A stretch of 64,000 nucleotides of DNA, taken from Symsagittifera roscoffensis (lineage: Eukaryota; Xenacoelomorpha; Acoela; Convolutidae). The notes beneath the pieces are model-generated. The model saw nothing but the letters and a program-made list of their open reading frames with translations. It was not told where the DNA came from and did not search any database. Made by a program: the position numbers and the translations under genes. Shown here piece after piece: positions 10,695 to 19,982 of the stretch. Where the stretch lies: positions 1 through 64,000 of the forward strand of contig NW_026970791.1 in NCBI RefSeq assembly GCF_963678635.1. The letters are read 5' to 3'. Positions within the stretch are counted from its first letter, which is position 1. Every line of letters starts with the position of its first letter.

Positions 10695-11208
10695 CAGGGG
10701 CGGACTAGGATTTTCTCGAGGGGTGGGCGGGATTTTCAAAAAAGTGTTTATGATTTACCAATATGATTTACTGAGCTCTCACAAAGCAGTACAAAGACCC
10801 TGTTTTGGCCAAAACTTCTGCGCCGCAGGCAAAACTTTGAAAAAACAGGCCGAGAAAGGCAATCTTAGGCACTTTTTGGAGCAAAACTTTGAAAAAACAG
10901 GCCGAGAAAAGCAATTTTAGGCACTTTTTGGAGCAAAACTTTGAAAAAACAGGCCGAGAAAGGCAGTTTTAGGCACTTTTTGCAGCAAAACTTTGAAAAA
11001 ACAGGCCGAGAGTGGCAATTTTAGGCACTTTTTGGAAAATGGTTACCAAAAAATTGCGTTTTTTCGACGCGCGCTCCCCCCCTCAAAATTAGTATATGTT
11101 GGCGCCCAAATCGCCTTTAGAAAAATTTTGGGGTCCGTCACCAAAAATGGATATTTCAAAATTGTACAAAGGGGTGACCCTTTGGGTCTCCCCCTAAATC
11201 CGCCCCTA
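10695..11208. mobile_element. hAT-type MITE with perfect 8-bp target duplication and internal 52-bp repeat
   Basis: Begins CAGGGGCGGACTAGG and ends CTAAATCCGCCCCTA. The same octamer ATTATATA flanks it at 10687-10694 and 11209-11216, the length expected for hAT. Internally, from about 10829 to 11040, a 52-bp unit (AAAACTTTGAAAAAACAGGC then GGCACTTTTTGG) is repeated four times. Sister of the more diverged copy at 5591-5916. No transposase. Confidence 0.88.
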
Positions 11209-12320
11209 ATTATATATCTTAGAGCGCTGTTTATTTTGAAATAGAAATAACCCAGAGTGGACGTTCATAAAAAAACAACTGATTGGGCTGCAGAAAAACA
11301 AAACTTTGTTCCAACAGCTCGAAGGAGGGCAAGAACTTTGATTTCGCGCCAATTTTTTTTTCACTTTTATTTTGACTACGTCAAAGAAACTAGCAGAGGT
11401 CAAGGGTGCTCAAGGTCAAGGGTATTGATATCATAATGAAGCATATTTGGTCGTGATTTGAAATCTATAAATTAAAAAAAAAACGCTCAGTATAGGGACA
11501 AATTGGTCTGATTAATTTCAGTTTTCAGACTGATGTAGATGAAAAATTTCAATTGTAATTTAGATGAAATTAGTTCATATTCTGTAATTTTTCGTCTAAT
11601 TCAAACACCCTTGACTTAGTCAAATAGTTAATCTAAAAAAAGTGAGAAAAAATTTTTTATTGAATTTTGTAGATTTTTTTGTTGTAGATTGTGTGCCTCA
11701 GATCATTTTTAAGTGCTTTAAATTGCTGTTTAGGTTTTATTAAGGACGATAAATATATTTAATTACTTCATTTTGAATATAGTCACTAGGGTAGTTCAAA
11801 GCTCAAACCATGATATCTTCGCAGGAAAGCAGGAAAATGAACAAAAAAATAGTCCAATATAAAACCGTCCGAAAAACGATCCCAAGTAATAATTGTTTCA
11901 ACAAGCCGGTAGGCCAAAAAATGTCCTTTGGTCAACAAATATAAAGAACAAAATAGTGACCGCAGCAGTGGCGCAAACTTGTTGCAACCTTGCCAATAGA
12001 TGGCAGGACTTAAAACGAAATTTAGAGCCGGTTATCGCCTTGAAGTTAAGCCGCATTGTTTTGTATTGGATTGTTTCTTTCCTTCATTACATGATTTTTT
12101 TTTGGATTATTTTGTATTAAGTGTTTTGTATGGGACTGTTTTGTATATGCATCCTTACTTTGAGCCTTGCCACTCAGAAGTTCTGAGATTAACAAACTTC
12201 TATCAAAAATTGCTTGTTTCAAAAAAAATTCAGGAGAAAAATTACCGTTAGCACAAATATTGAAGGTCTTCATAAAACGCAATAAAAATTTTGTCAAATA
12301 CAGAATTCTTCCATTTGTTT

Positions 12321-12453
12321 GTTGATACCAGTAAAACCAATTTTTTTTAGATCTTTTTTGGTTTTATTAAAAAAGTTGTTTTTCCTCTGAGATGAACAAT
12401 TTTTTAACAAATCGGAAAAAAATGTTAAAAAATTTGGTTTTACTGGTATCAAC
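12321..12453. mobile_element. Small foldback element with GTTGATACCAGTAAAACCAA ends
   Basis: GTTGATACCAGTAAAACCAA at the left is exactly inverted at the right (TTGGTTTTACTGGTATCAAC), with further AT-rich complementarity inward, so nearly the whole 133 bp can fold. A second copy sits at the mirror position in the right arm (about 62921-63053). Confidence 0.65.
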
Positions 12454-12937
12454 AACCAAATGCAAGAATTCTACTTGTAAAAGCCAAAAAATTAAATGCC
12501 ATTCTTCCTGGCTGCCAAAAAATGTCTAAAAAACCACAATAGATAAGCAAAAGATTAAATTCAGATCTCTAATTTTTAGAAAAAAAAATTACAAATACAA
12601 ATTTTGGATTGTACTTTTTTTTCATGCTTTTTTACTGTCGAATTTTTGAAATTTTCTTAATGTCGAAGAAGATAACAGAAAAACCGCGTTTTGAGACTGC
12701 TTTTAGCAAATTAAATATATGAACCATCTTGTACGTTTGATTTTCAGACGGCAAAAAACCAAAACATCAGACTCAATTAGATTTTTAAATTTATTTGTGA
12801 TGTTCGTTTTTTAAAAGAGGATTAGAAGTTATTCTGGAATTTAAAACGCTCAGATTTAAGACTATTGTAAACGAATCAGCCGATGTACAAAACCAACCGA
12901 AAAAGCGCAGAGTATGTTATCCAGCCAAAAAGTTAGT

Positions 12938-13280
12938 GGATTTAAAGATTGCAATTTTGACCAATTTGGGACAATTAACGCGCGATATAATTCGCGCTAT
13001 TAACGCGTAAGCGGAGATTTAATCCGTCTTATAAATCGTTCCAAATTGGTTGAACGAAGCTTATTTGCCATAATTGATTTGTTACAAGGAACGAAATCTA
13101 TCTTCTTATACTTTATATGGCGTGTGGGGGGATGATTTTCATAAAAAATTTCAAATTTGAGAAAAAAAAAATCTTCATTTTATTTTATTTCATCTAATTT
13201 TTTTGTTATTACTGCTGCTCCATAAACCTTAAAAGGCAGTCGGAACATTCAGCGCTTCGCCCTGATACGAGCAGTCTTGT
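12938..13280 (+). repeat. R1 fragment that preserves both Helitron empty sites
   Basis: Plus-strand R1 lacking its first 200 bases. The junction between 13148 and 13149 (ATAAAAAA then TTTCAAATTTGAG) is where the right-arm copies carry Helitron-1. The junction between 13177 and 13178 (ATCTTCA then TTTTATTTTA) is where Helitron-2 sits in other R1 copies. It ends GAGCAGTCTTGT. Confidence 0.8.
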
Positions 13281-13530
13281 TTAGACTTTGCATATTGAGT
13301 ACATGCGTTTGCGTCGGGTGCGACCGCGAAGAAATGGTGACAGCGACCAGCGAAATTGATTAATATACCCGATTAAAATTTTGGATAAATCATTTGATGA
13401 AAAATTACTACGTTGCTTTGGCTACCAATTTCCAAAAACTGATAAGACCATTTTGCGTTTCCGGCTAAGTTGAGAACAACTACTAACGCAGAAATAAAAT
13501 CACAACTACTAACGCAGAAATAAAGAATCA
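13281..13530. repeat. 250-bp spacer between two facing R1 ends
   Basis: Contains AACTACTAACGCAGAAATAAA twice in tandem, and GCGTCGGGTGCGACCGCGAAG. The same 250-bp block lies between facing R1 ends in the right arm at 46469-46718 and again near 50560, 53010, 54950 and 60040. Not coding. Confidence 0.75.
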
Positions 13531-14444
13531 ACAAGACTGCTCGTATCAGGGCGAAGCCCTGAAAATTCCGACTGCCTTTGAACGTTTATGGAGCAGTAAT
13601 AACATTCAAAAATTAAATGAAATAAAATAAAACTAGAGGATTGATATCTTCAAAAATTTTGAATTTTTTTTAAATATTGAGTTTTTTGAAATTTTTTGAA
13701 AAATCATTAAAAAACGTCATATCTCGAAAGCTACAAGGATTTGAGAAGTAAGATTTGGAGGCAAGATTCGCAACCCCTGAGAATACCTGACATCCCCCAT
13801 CTACAGGGTTCCCGATTTCAAATTTTGCAGAAACTTAAATTAATCTAGAAATTTTTGAAAAATCTCGAAAATTGCCGTATCTCGTAACCTCATTGCTTAT
13901 TGATATATGCAGGCCGAAATCGCAAGATCCGGGGAAACCCTGACAGAAAAAAAATCCGTTGAAAAAACTTAAACGTGGCGAGATAGTGAAGCCCGCATTT
14001 AAATATATAATAGATGAAAAACTTTTTTCCAAAATTTGAAAATTTTTCTATGAAAATTATCTCCCCACACGCCATATAAAGTACAAAACTATAAATTTCG
14101 CTCCTTGAAACAAATTAGTTATGGCAAATAAGCTTCTTTGAACCAATTTGGAACAATTTCTAAGACCTATTAAGTCTCAGCTTACGCGTTAATAGCGCGA
14201 AATTTATCGCGTGTTATTTGTCCCAAATTGGCCAAAATGGCAATCTTTAAACCACCATAATTTTACAAAAAATGATCACAGGTAAAATATCATTTCCAAT
14301 TTAAGCTCAAGACATCAATAGCTTTCGAATGATAAAAAAAAATTCCGTCAAAAATGGCTAGTTAAAAAGTCGAAATTTGTCTGAAGAAAAAAAAACCCAC
14401 CCCGAGCACAAATATTCCGTTACTTTCGTAACGAAAGTCGGAAC
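13531..14444 (-). repeat. R1 copy (minus) containing a nested Helitron
   Basis: Runs from ACAAGACTGCTCG to CGAAAGTCGGAAC. Without the 382-bp insert at 13633-14014 it is about 532 bp, equal to the solo copy at 7880-8404. Its end hairpin CAGGGCTTCGCCCTG is a perfect 6-bp stem. GTTCCGAC at one end and GTCGGAAC near the other are inverse to each other. Confidence 0.8.
13633..14014 (-). mobile_element. Helitron-2, short left-arm copy (382 bp)
   Basis: On the minus strand it starts TCTATTATATATTTAAATGC and ends with an AT-rich hairpin (AAAAATT, CGA, AATTTTT), then GATATCAATCCTCTAG. It lies between A and T of R1 with no target duplication, the hallmark of Helitrons. Inside is about one unit of the 166-bp satellite monomer (GACGT..TCGAAAGC..AAGGATTTGAG). 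Non-autonomous: no Rep/helicase. Confidence 0.8.
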
Positions 14445-15438
14445 AAAAACGTTCGAAAAATTGTCTATGACCAACGTGGCCATGGCGAAAGCGTTTGCGA
14501 CCTTTGCGACAACTTGCATACTTTCCGTGCTAAAATTTGTAGCTGATGCAATTATTTTTTTTTTCATAGTTATCATTATTTTAATTTTTAATATTGTTTC
14601 TCTGTTTTTTTTTAAACAAAGCTTACAATTTGAAAAATGAGAAATTAAGTCCTTAAAAACCAAAAAATTATCTGCAAGCATCGTTTTCCAGACTTTCGAT
14701 TTACACCAAATTTAGCTTCCACAAGTCCGCGGTTTATATCCAGTGTCGCAACTTTATCTTGAAACTCGCAATTTTATTGCCCGTTTTTTGACAAAAATTT
14801 CTTTTTATTGAGAAATTTGTGACCTAGTATTTTGTAAGAAGTTTCTTAATTTTTAGACTATTTCCAGACTAATTTTCAGACAGTTTCTAGATAATCTAGT
14901 GACAAAACTCCAAACTGTATTGCGACTAATTTCCACTCTCTCAACCGAAGCTCGATATTATCAAACTTAAACTATGCAGATTCAGCTCCGGATTTTACAT
15001 CGACATGAAATTCTACTTCATCGGTGGCTGAGTTATTTTGAGAGCTCAATTAACTCTCCAACTACCACCCAATTAGAATTGAGCGCTTAAGTTTTTCAAG
15101 ACCTCGAAACCGAGCAATTAATTAAAACCAGCCATTCAGGGCCTGAAACGCACGAAAATGCATGTCCTAGGTCTTCCCCTACCATATTTTGATCAAAAAA
15201 ACCAATTGGTTTATTTTTTTTTTACAGAACCTTGCTTTGTATGTATATTGCACCAGTTTTTAAAAACAGTGCAGAAAAACTTAACTTCAAGATTGGTACC
15301 ATTCATTTCTCAGTCAGCAAAGACAATTGAACACATATTTTTGTCGAAAGTTATCTGGGTAGTTTTTTTTTGATAAGAAACTATGCACAACTGCTTCGAT
15401 CAAATTTGCTTCGATCAAATATGACATTTCATGACACG

Positions 15439-15548
15439 ACATTTCCGCTCCAGTCTTTTCCGCCCAGACACTTCCGCCCCAAAAACTCAGCCATTTCCGC
15501 CCCAAAAGCAGTCATTTCCGGAACTGACTGTTTTGGGGCTGAAATGAC
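15439..15548. promoter_or_regulatory. GC-rich hairpin with clustered ATTTCCGCC motifs (left arm)
   Basis: Five direct copies of TTTCCGC/CTTCCGC (two extended to CCGCCCCAAAA) are followed by an inverted copy GTTTTGGGGCTGAAATGAC, so CATTTCCGCCCCAAAAGCAG can pair across a TTCCGGAA centre. In an otherwise AT-rich arm this is conspicuous and is kept in the right arm at 43248-43356. It could be a protein-binding array or a foldback insertion. Confidence 0.6.
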
Positions 15549-16622
15549 TGGGAGCCATGACAATTATAGCTCAGCTGCGTCTCTCGACATTATTGCACAA
15601 AACACTCAAGGAAGCGCAGATACCAGTCGAAAATTGAAAATTCTTCCATTCTTTACCGAATAAGTTGATGTTTTAACGTTAACTAATTCGTGCGTGTGTG
15701 CCTAAATATTTCTTTTTGATAACGAATATTATGATATTCCACTTTATATTGCGTTGAAAACTAGAGCAAATGATGCGAAGCTGAAAAGTATGAATGCTTT
15801 TGAAAGCTTTGCCAAGAGCAAACCAGTTTTTGTGTGTTTAGTTTTCTAATCAAAAAGATAGCTGGGCCCCGAGTAATATGCCAAAGGAGAATAAAGAAGC
15901 AGTTCTCAACATATTAAAAAACTTGTTTTGAAATAAAATAGTGGTTTTCACTCACGCCCAGAAATTTTCCTTGTAACAGATTCTTGTTTGAACAAAGATC
16001 ACAGTAAAGAAGAGCAGTTAAACAATTTGCGAAAATCTCAATATCGAAAATCTATGAGAACTATATATTTTACAAAAAAAAAGTAGCAGCCAAGATTTCT
16101 CTGGTATAAAGAACTATAGCTTTCTGTAGTAGCCCGGTACCTAATTTTCGAATAATCCAAATTACTTGTCTTATTTTCACTTTTAAACATTTTGAGCGTT
16201 GAGAGAGAAAAAATTTTAAAAAAAATTGTTAAATGAAGATTTTGACTGGCACAAGACATAATAAAACAGAGTCTGTGAGACAGTGAAGAGCATGGTGATA
16301 TCACAGCAGCTATATAATGCCTAACTAGAGTTAAAAGAACAAAATAGAAAAAATTGATTTGAGACTGTACTTTTTCTATTCATCTAAAAAAGAGTCATGA
16401 AGTCCAGTGGATTCCAAAAGGACGCACAAATGGTAAGCATCTGTTTGAGAAGTAAAGATCAAAATAAACCAACCGACAACACAACTCTCAACATTCTCCA
16501 ATGCAGAATAATAAAAGTGTGCAAATTCCACTGGTAACTAAACTAACTACTTAAGTTAACAAGGACTAAAATAATGTGTAAATTAAAACTGACCGATGTC
16601 CTAAAAAAAGCAACTAGCGACG

Positions 16623-16641
16623 CGAAGTCCACTGGACTTCG
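16623..16641. repeat. 19-bp palindrome CGAAGTCCACTGGACTTCG
   Basis: Two 9-base halves are perfectly inverse around one central base. A near copy TGAAGTCCAGTGGATTCC lies 225 bases to the left (about 16398). Both are mirrored in the right arm. Confidence 0.65.
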
Positions 16642-17142
16642 TAGAGTAGATTTTAACTGGTACTTGATTATTCTATAGAGGTCAAGGTTAAGTCATACTA
16701 AAATAGTAAATCACAACATTCCGCACTGCCAAAAAATTAATCTCTGCCCATTCCCCAATGTAGCCAAAACCACACATATACTGCATTCTCCCCTCACTCC
16801 ACCAGGGCCAAAGTTGAAACAAAAAGTATCAGCGTTTAGCACCAATGGAAACTCACAGAGATAATACAATTTACAATGGAGATGTCTATGTGGTAATATT
16901 TACAGGCTACTTACAAGATGAAACAGATATCTACAGCGACTGTACAACTGACGAAATGTTATGTACAATTGGGGTTATGTGACATATAAACAAATTGAAC
17001 AAGCTAAACTACATAACTAACAAACTAAAAAATGTACAAAATTGCTCAACTTGAGAATTAGTAAAGTTACATAAAATGGGTAACCAATGAAAAAATAAGC
17101 ACTAAAAGGTTATGCTAAAAAAGTTTTGAAATTTTCAGAGTT

Positions 17143-17493
17143 TTAAGATGTGACGTTAGATATATCATGGAAACTGTCGGCCTCCTTCCTTACTTCTGTT
17201 TCTATGACTGGAGATATATTACTACCGTCATCATTCTGAATGTCGGGTCTGACTTCTACCAATGGAGAGGATAGTACCGCAATCTTTGGCGTCATGGAAG
17301 AAGGAGTTGACGAGGAGCCTTGTGTAGTTTCCGCCACCAGTGTTGGATGGAAAAGTATAGCCTCGAGTGGCGTCAAGTAATCCGATGGAGAGTCTGAGGA
17401 AAAGGTCGTCTGTAGGCTTTTCGAGTCGGAGAAAGTTATCAGAGGCTCGTCATCGGAATCCGCGTTTTCGATGGTTTCTGCTCCTAGGTTCAC
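17143..17493 (-). pseudogene. Serine/acid-rich 116-codon frame, left-arm copy, unknown
   Basis: Open frame without an ATG at its start, ending at a stop in the left arm. It holds GAETIENADSDDEPLI, SDSPSDYLTP and SSSTPSSMTP. The whole frame is duplicated in inverse orientation at 18257-18607 with about 85% identical residues, and many of the differences change amino acids. No domain recognised: low complexity, rich in S, T, D and E. Probably a piece of a longer gene caught at the palindrome centre. Confidence 0.4.
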
Positions 17494-17498
17494 TTTGT

Positions 17499-18200
17499 CT
17501 ATGAAGCGCCTGTCTCCGTAAAATTTAGGGGGCCTGGATTCCTTCTGGGTTGTGGTTTGTTGCTTTTCGGGGTTGTGGGCGTCTCTATTGTCTTTTCCGG
17601 AGAGCTCTCTATCCTAATTGGGTTGTCGCATGTGCCCGTTGGGAGTAAAATCGTCGTCTGAGTGTTGGTTTCACTCGCTAAGGTACATCCTGACTGATCC
17701 AAATCACCACCAATTTTATAAGTCGGAGTATTATATACAATTTCCGAGTCAATACCCAAATAATCATCGATAACTTTGTCCCAATGGTCTAACTCTAGCG
17801 AGGAATCTAATTCAGAATACGCGAAACTTGAACCTTTGAAACTCGGGGTTTTCATTCTCCTCCTTTTCATCGCCTTTTCTCCCGTTGGTTTGTAGCTCGT
17901 CGATGGACCTCCTGCGTTCGAGTCTGGCCTTTTCAATGGAGAATTTCTCTTTCGTTTCGCTGCTAAATCATGACTATTATTTATCGAGTTCGGAACTGCT
18001 GAAAATTTACTGGGAGCCGACGGTTGATTTTTATTAAAAGCTAAATCGAGTTTTCTGAGCACATGTCCGTTGTCTAATGTAACCGTATGTTTTGTATCCG
18101 ACAAGGGTTTTCCCCCAAACGGTTCAAAATAAGCTTCGTCTTCCCTTTGGTTAACTGTCTTCCTAAACCAGTTACTAAACCGAAAAGCAACAAACCACAA
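17499..18200 (-). pseudogene. 233-codon open frame spanning the palindrome loop, unknown
   Basis: The frame opens in the right arm with TTG rather than ATG, crosses the 606-bp loop and closes just inside the left arm. Notable stretches: YFEPFGGKPLSD, basic AAKRKRNSPLKRP and MKRRRMK (nuclear-localisation-like), acidic YSELDSSLELDHWDKVIDDYL, and PIRIESSPEK, a SUMO-interaction-like motif. I recognise no family. As it uses arm sequence at both ends, it is a fragment rather than a complete gene. Confidence 0.4.
17573..18178. other. Loop of the giant inverted repeat
   Basis: 606 bases present once, between the two arms. The arms meet it at CCGAAAAGC on each side (inverse on the left). It is filled by the middle of the 233-codon frame. 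Confidence 0.85.
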
Positions 18201-18256
18201 CCCAGAAGGAATCCAGGCCCCCTAAATTTTACGGAGACAGGCGCTTCATAGACAAA

Positions 18257-18607
18257 GTGACCCTAGGAGCAGAAACCATCGAAATCGCGGATTCCGATGA
18301 CGAGCCTCTGATAACCGTCTCCGGCTCGAAAAGCCTACAGACGACCTTTTCCTCAGACTCTCCGTCGGATTACTTGACGCCACTCGATGATACATTTTTC
18401 CATCCAACACTGGTGGCGGAAACTACACAAGGCTCCTCGTCAACTCCTTCTTCCATGACGCGAAAGGTCGCGGTACTATCCTCTCCAGCGGTAGAAGTCA
18501 GACCCGACATTCAGGATGATGACGGGAGAGATATATCGCCAGTCATAGAAACAGAAGTAAGGAAGGAGGCCGACAGTTTCCATGATATATTTAACGTCAC
18601 ATCTTAA
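18257..18607 (+). pseudogene. Serine/acid-rich 116-codon frame, right-arm copy, unknown
   Basis: Inverse duplicate of 17143-17493. It keeps GAETIEIADSDDEPLI, SPSDYLTPL and SSSTPSSMT, and ends at the corresponding stop 24 bases before the LTR element. IEIADSDDE resembles a SUMO-interaction motif (alternating hydrophobic residues followed by acidic ones). No ATG opens the frame. Its retention as an open frame in both arms, despite base changes, hints at past selection. Confidence 0.4.
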
Positions 18608-18627
18608 AACTCTGAAAGTTTCAAAAC

Positions 18628-18630
18628 TCT
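18628..18630. repeat. Target-site duplication of the LTR element, left
   Basis: TCT precedes the left LTR and follows the right LTR (41676-41678). Removing the element plus one copy gives AAACTCTTTTAGC. The opposite arm has AAACTTTTTTAGC in inverse orientation at the same place, an empty site of equal length. Because T begins the LTR, the duplication could also be read as four bases. Confidence 0.75.
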
Positions 18631-19552
18631 TGTAACATTCGTCTACTGCAGTCACACATGAGGCTTAAGAAAAATAGGCCCTATAACCACTGGCTCAAGG
18701 GTCAGGGACACTATCTCTTGTGTTTTTCTACCTCAAGAACGGTCGGAGCCAGTTCGGTTCGTTTGTGACATGAGACTACGACCCGTTACAGGTTAAAGGC
18801 TACTACTAAAATATCCCCCCACTCTAGAATTAGAAACGTCCCCATACTTAGGTCTCTAGATACCCAAAATACATGAACGCCGTTAAAAACCGGGTTGGAA
18901 CAATCCGTTAAGTTGCTTTTTTATTAGACAGTGGAACTTTGATCCATTTCAGATGGATCAACCTAAAACTCGCCTTACCTCAACATAACAATCATAAAAC
19001 ACACTCTAGAATTTAAATTTGTACTCACATAGTAGCACGCTCAAGAAGTGGGAAATAATCCATTCGGTAGTTAACTCAAGAATTAAATAACGTAACTAAA
19101 TGAGTCTAATGTTTTATAGTTTTAACAATGAGAACGAGTTTATACTCTAGACAATAGTTTTCTTGTGAACCATTAGGACACTCAAGCTGTCCACCTTTCC
19201 ACCGAAGGTTCACTCTAGTCCAGTTCCGAATAATACTCCAGTCGCTATAATCCAATTCGAGGGAATGCTCTCGTCTCTGTCACAGATGGGACAGCTCTAC
19301 TCTCGATTATTATAGTGACGGAAATTGCGAATAGCAATTTCCTACTGCTTTTTCTTACAACTTTCCCGCGTGTGCGACTCAATTGTTCTGACAATGTTCT
19401 AACTTCTTTTTCTGATTTTCAGTTCTCGCGAGAAAATCGTGCATGACAGGTTCCATTCGAAATTTTGAAAAAATTAAATTTCACTCCAAAATCAAGTGTT
19501 TTTTTTTTTGCTCCTCTCAAGGTCAAACTTCCAAATATGACCGACTGGCACA
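18631..19552 (-). repeat. 3' LTR (922 bp)
   Basis: Matches 40756-41675 throughout. In sense it runs TGTGCC to GTTACA, the usual TG...CA. It contains a hairpin TTGATCCAT/ATGGATCAA near 18940 and six CTCAAG words. Confidence 0.95.
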
Positions 19553-19566
19553 TACTCCCCGGACTC
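19553..19566 (-). promoter_or_regulatory. Candidate polypurine tract
   Basis: In sense, GGGGAGTA directly abuts the 3' LTR start TGTGCC. This is the position where plus-strand synthesis is primed in LTR elements. The tract is short. Confidence 0.5.
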
Positions 19567-19982
19567 GAGATCGATGTCCTCATCGCGCGCTGTCTTCTGC
19601 CAGTGAGTCCCAGAAAAACCGAGTGTTGCTCAAGATACAGTGCCAGTGGTCATTTACAGAAGTTTGCAGCAGATTTAAGCTTATCTACACCCCAAAATTC
19701 ACAGCCATTTAAAATTTTCACACTATTGCTAAACAGCAACCAAAATCTGCATACACCTGCACCCTTGAATTTTCGCTTTTCAAGCCAATCATTTTAAAAT
19801 CTCTTTTGTCCTATTCAATCAGGAAATTGTCATGCAGCATTTCGATTTATATAATAAATATAGTATATTAGTAACAATATTTGCTTTGTTAAAATTTCTT
19901 TTTCGTGAATCCAAGTTTCACTCGGATCCACGCTCAAGCCCCCTTTCCCTCTCAAGACTCAAGATCCATCCGATTTGCCCAT
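19567..19982 (-). other. 3' untranslated part of the LTR element
   Basis: About 416 bases between the end of the 1415-aa ORF and the polypurine tract. No frame of note. Confidence 0.6.

Larger units (their letters stand above)
14445..17142. other. Left-arm single-copy part, non-coding
   Basis: Inverse of 41679-44347. No sustained frame; short frames are mirrored in the other arm but show no family. Holds the GC-rich hairpin cluster at 15439-15548 and the palindrome at 16623. The last 400 bases before 17142 are slightly less AT-rich and may be the 3' flank of the loop-proximal frame. Confidence 0.55.
11372..17572 (+). repeat. Left arm of a giant inverted repeat
   Basis: Base 11372 (TTGACTACGTCAAAG) pairs as inverse complement with the last base of the window, and 17572 pairs with 18179. 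Matching landmarks: AGCAGAGGTCAAGGGTGC, the 12321 foldback, the R1/spacer block, the GGCGGAAAT hairpin, GAAGTCCACTGGACTTC, and the 116-codon frame next to the loop. The arms differ by a few percent plus indels. Because the match reaches the window edge, the true outer end may lie farther left than 11372. Confidence 0.9.

Noticed and set aside
13531-14444. R1 itself as a Helitron because of its end hairpin
   Set aside because: It ends CTTG(T) rather than CTRR and has inverse GTTCCGAC/GTCGGAAC words near both ends, which does not fit a canonical Helitron.
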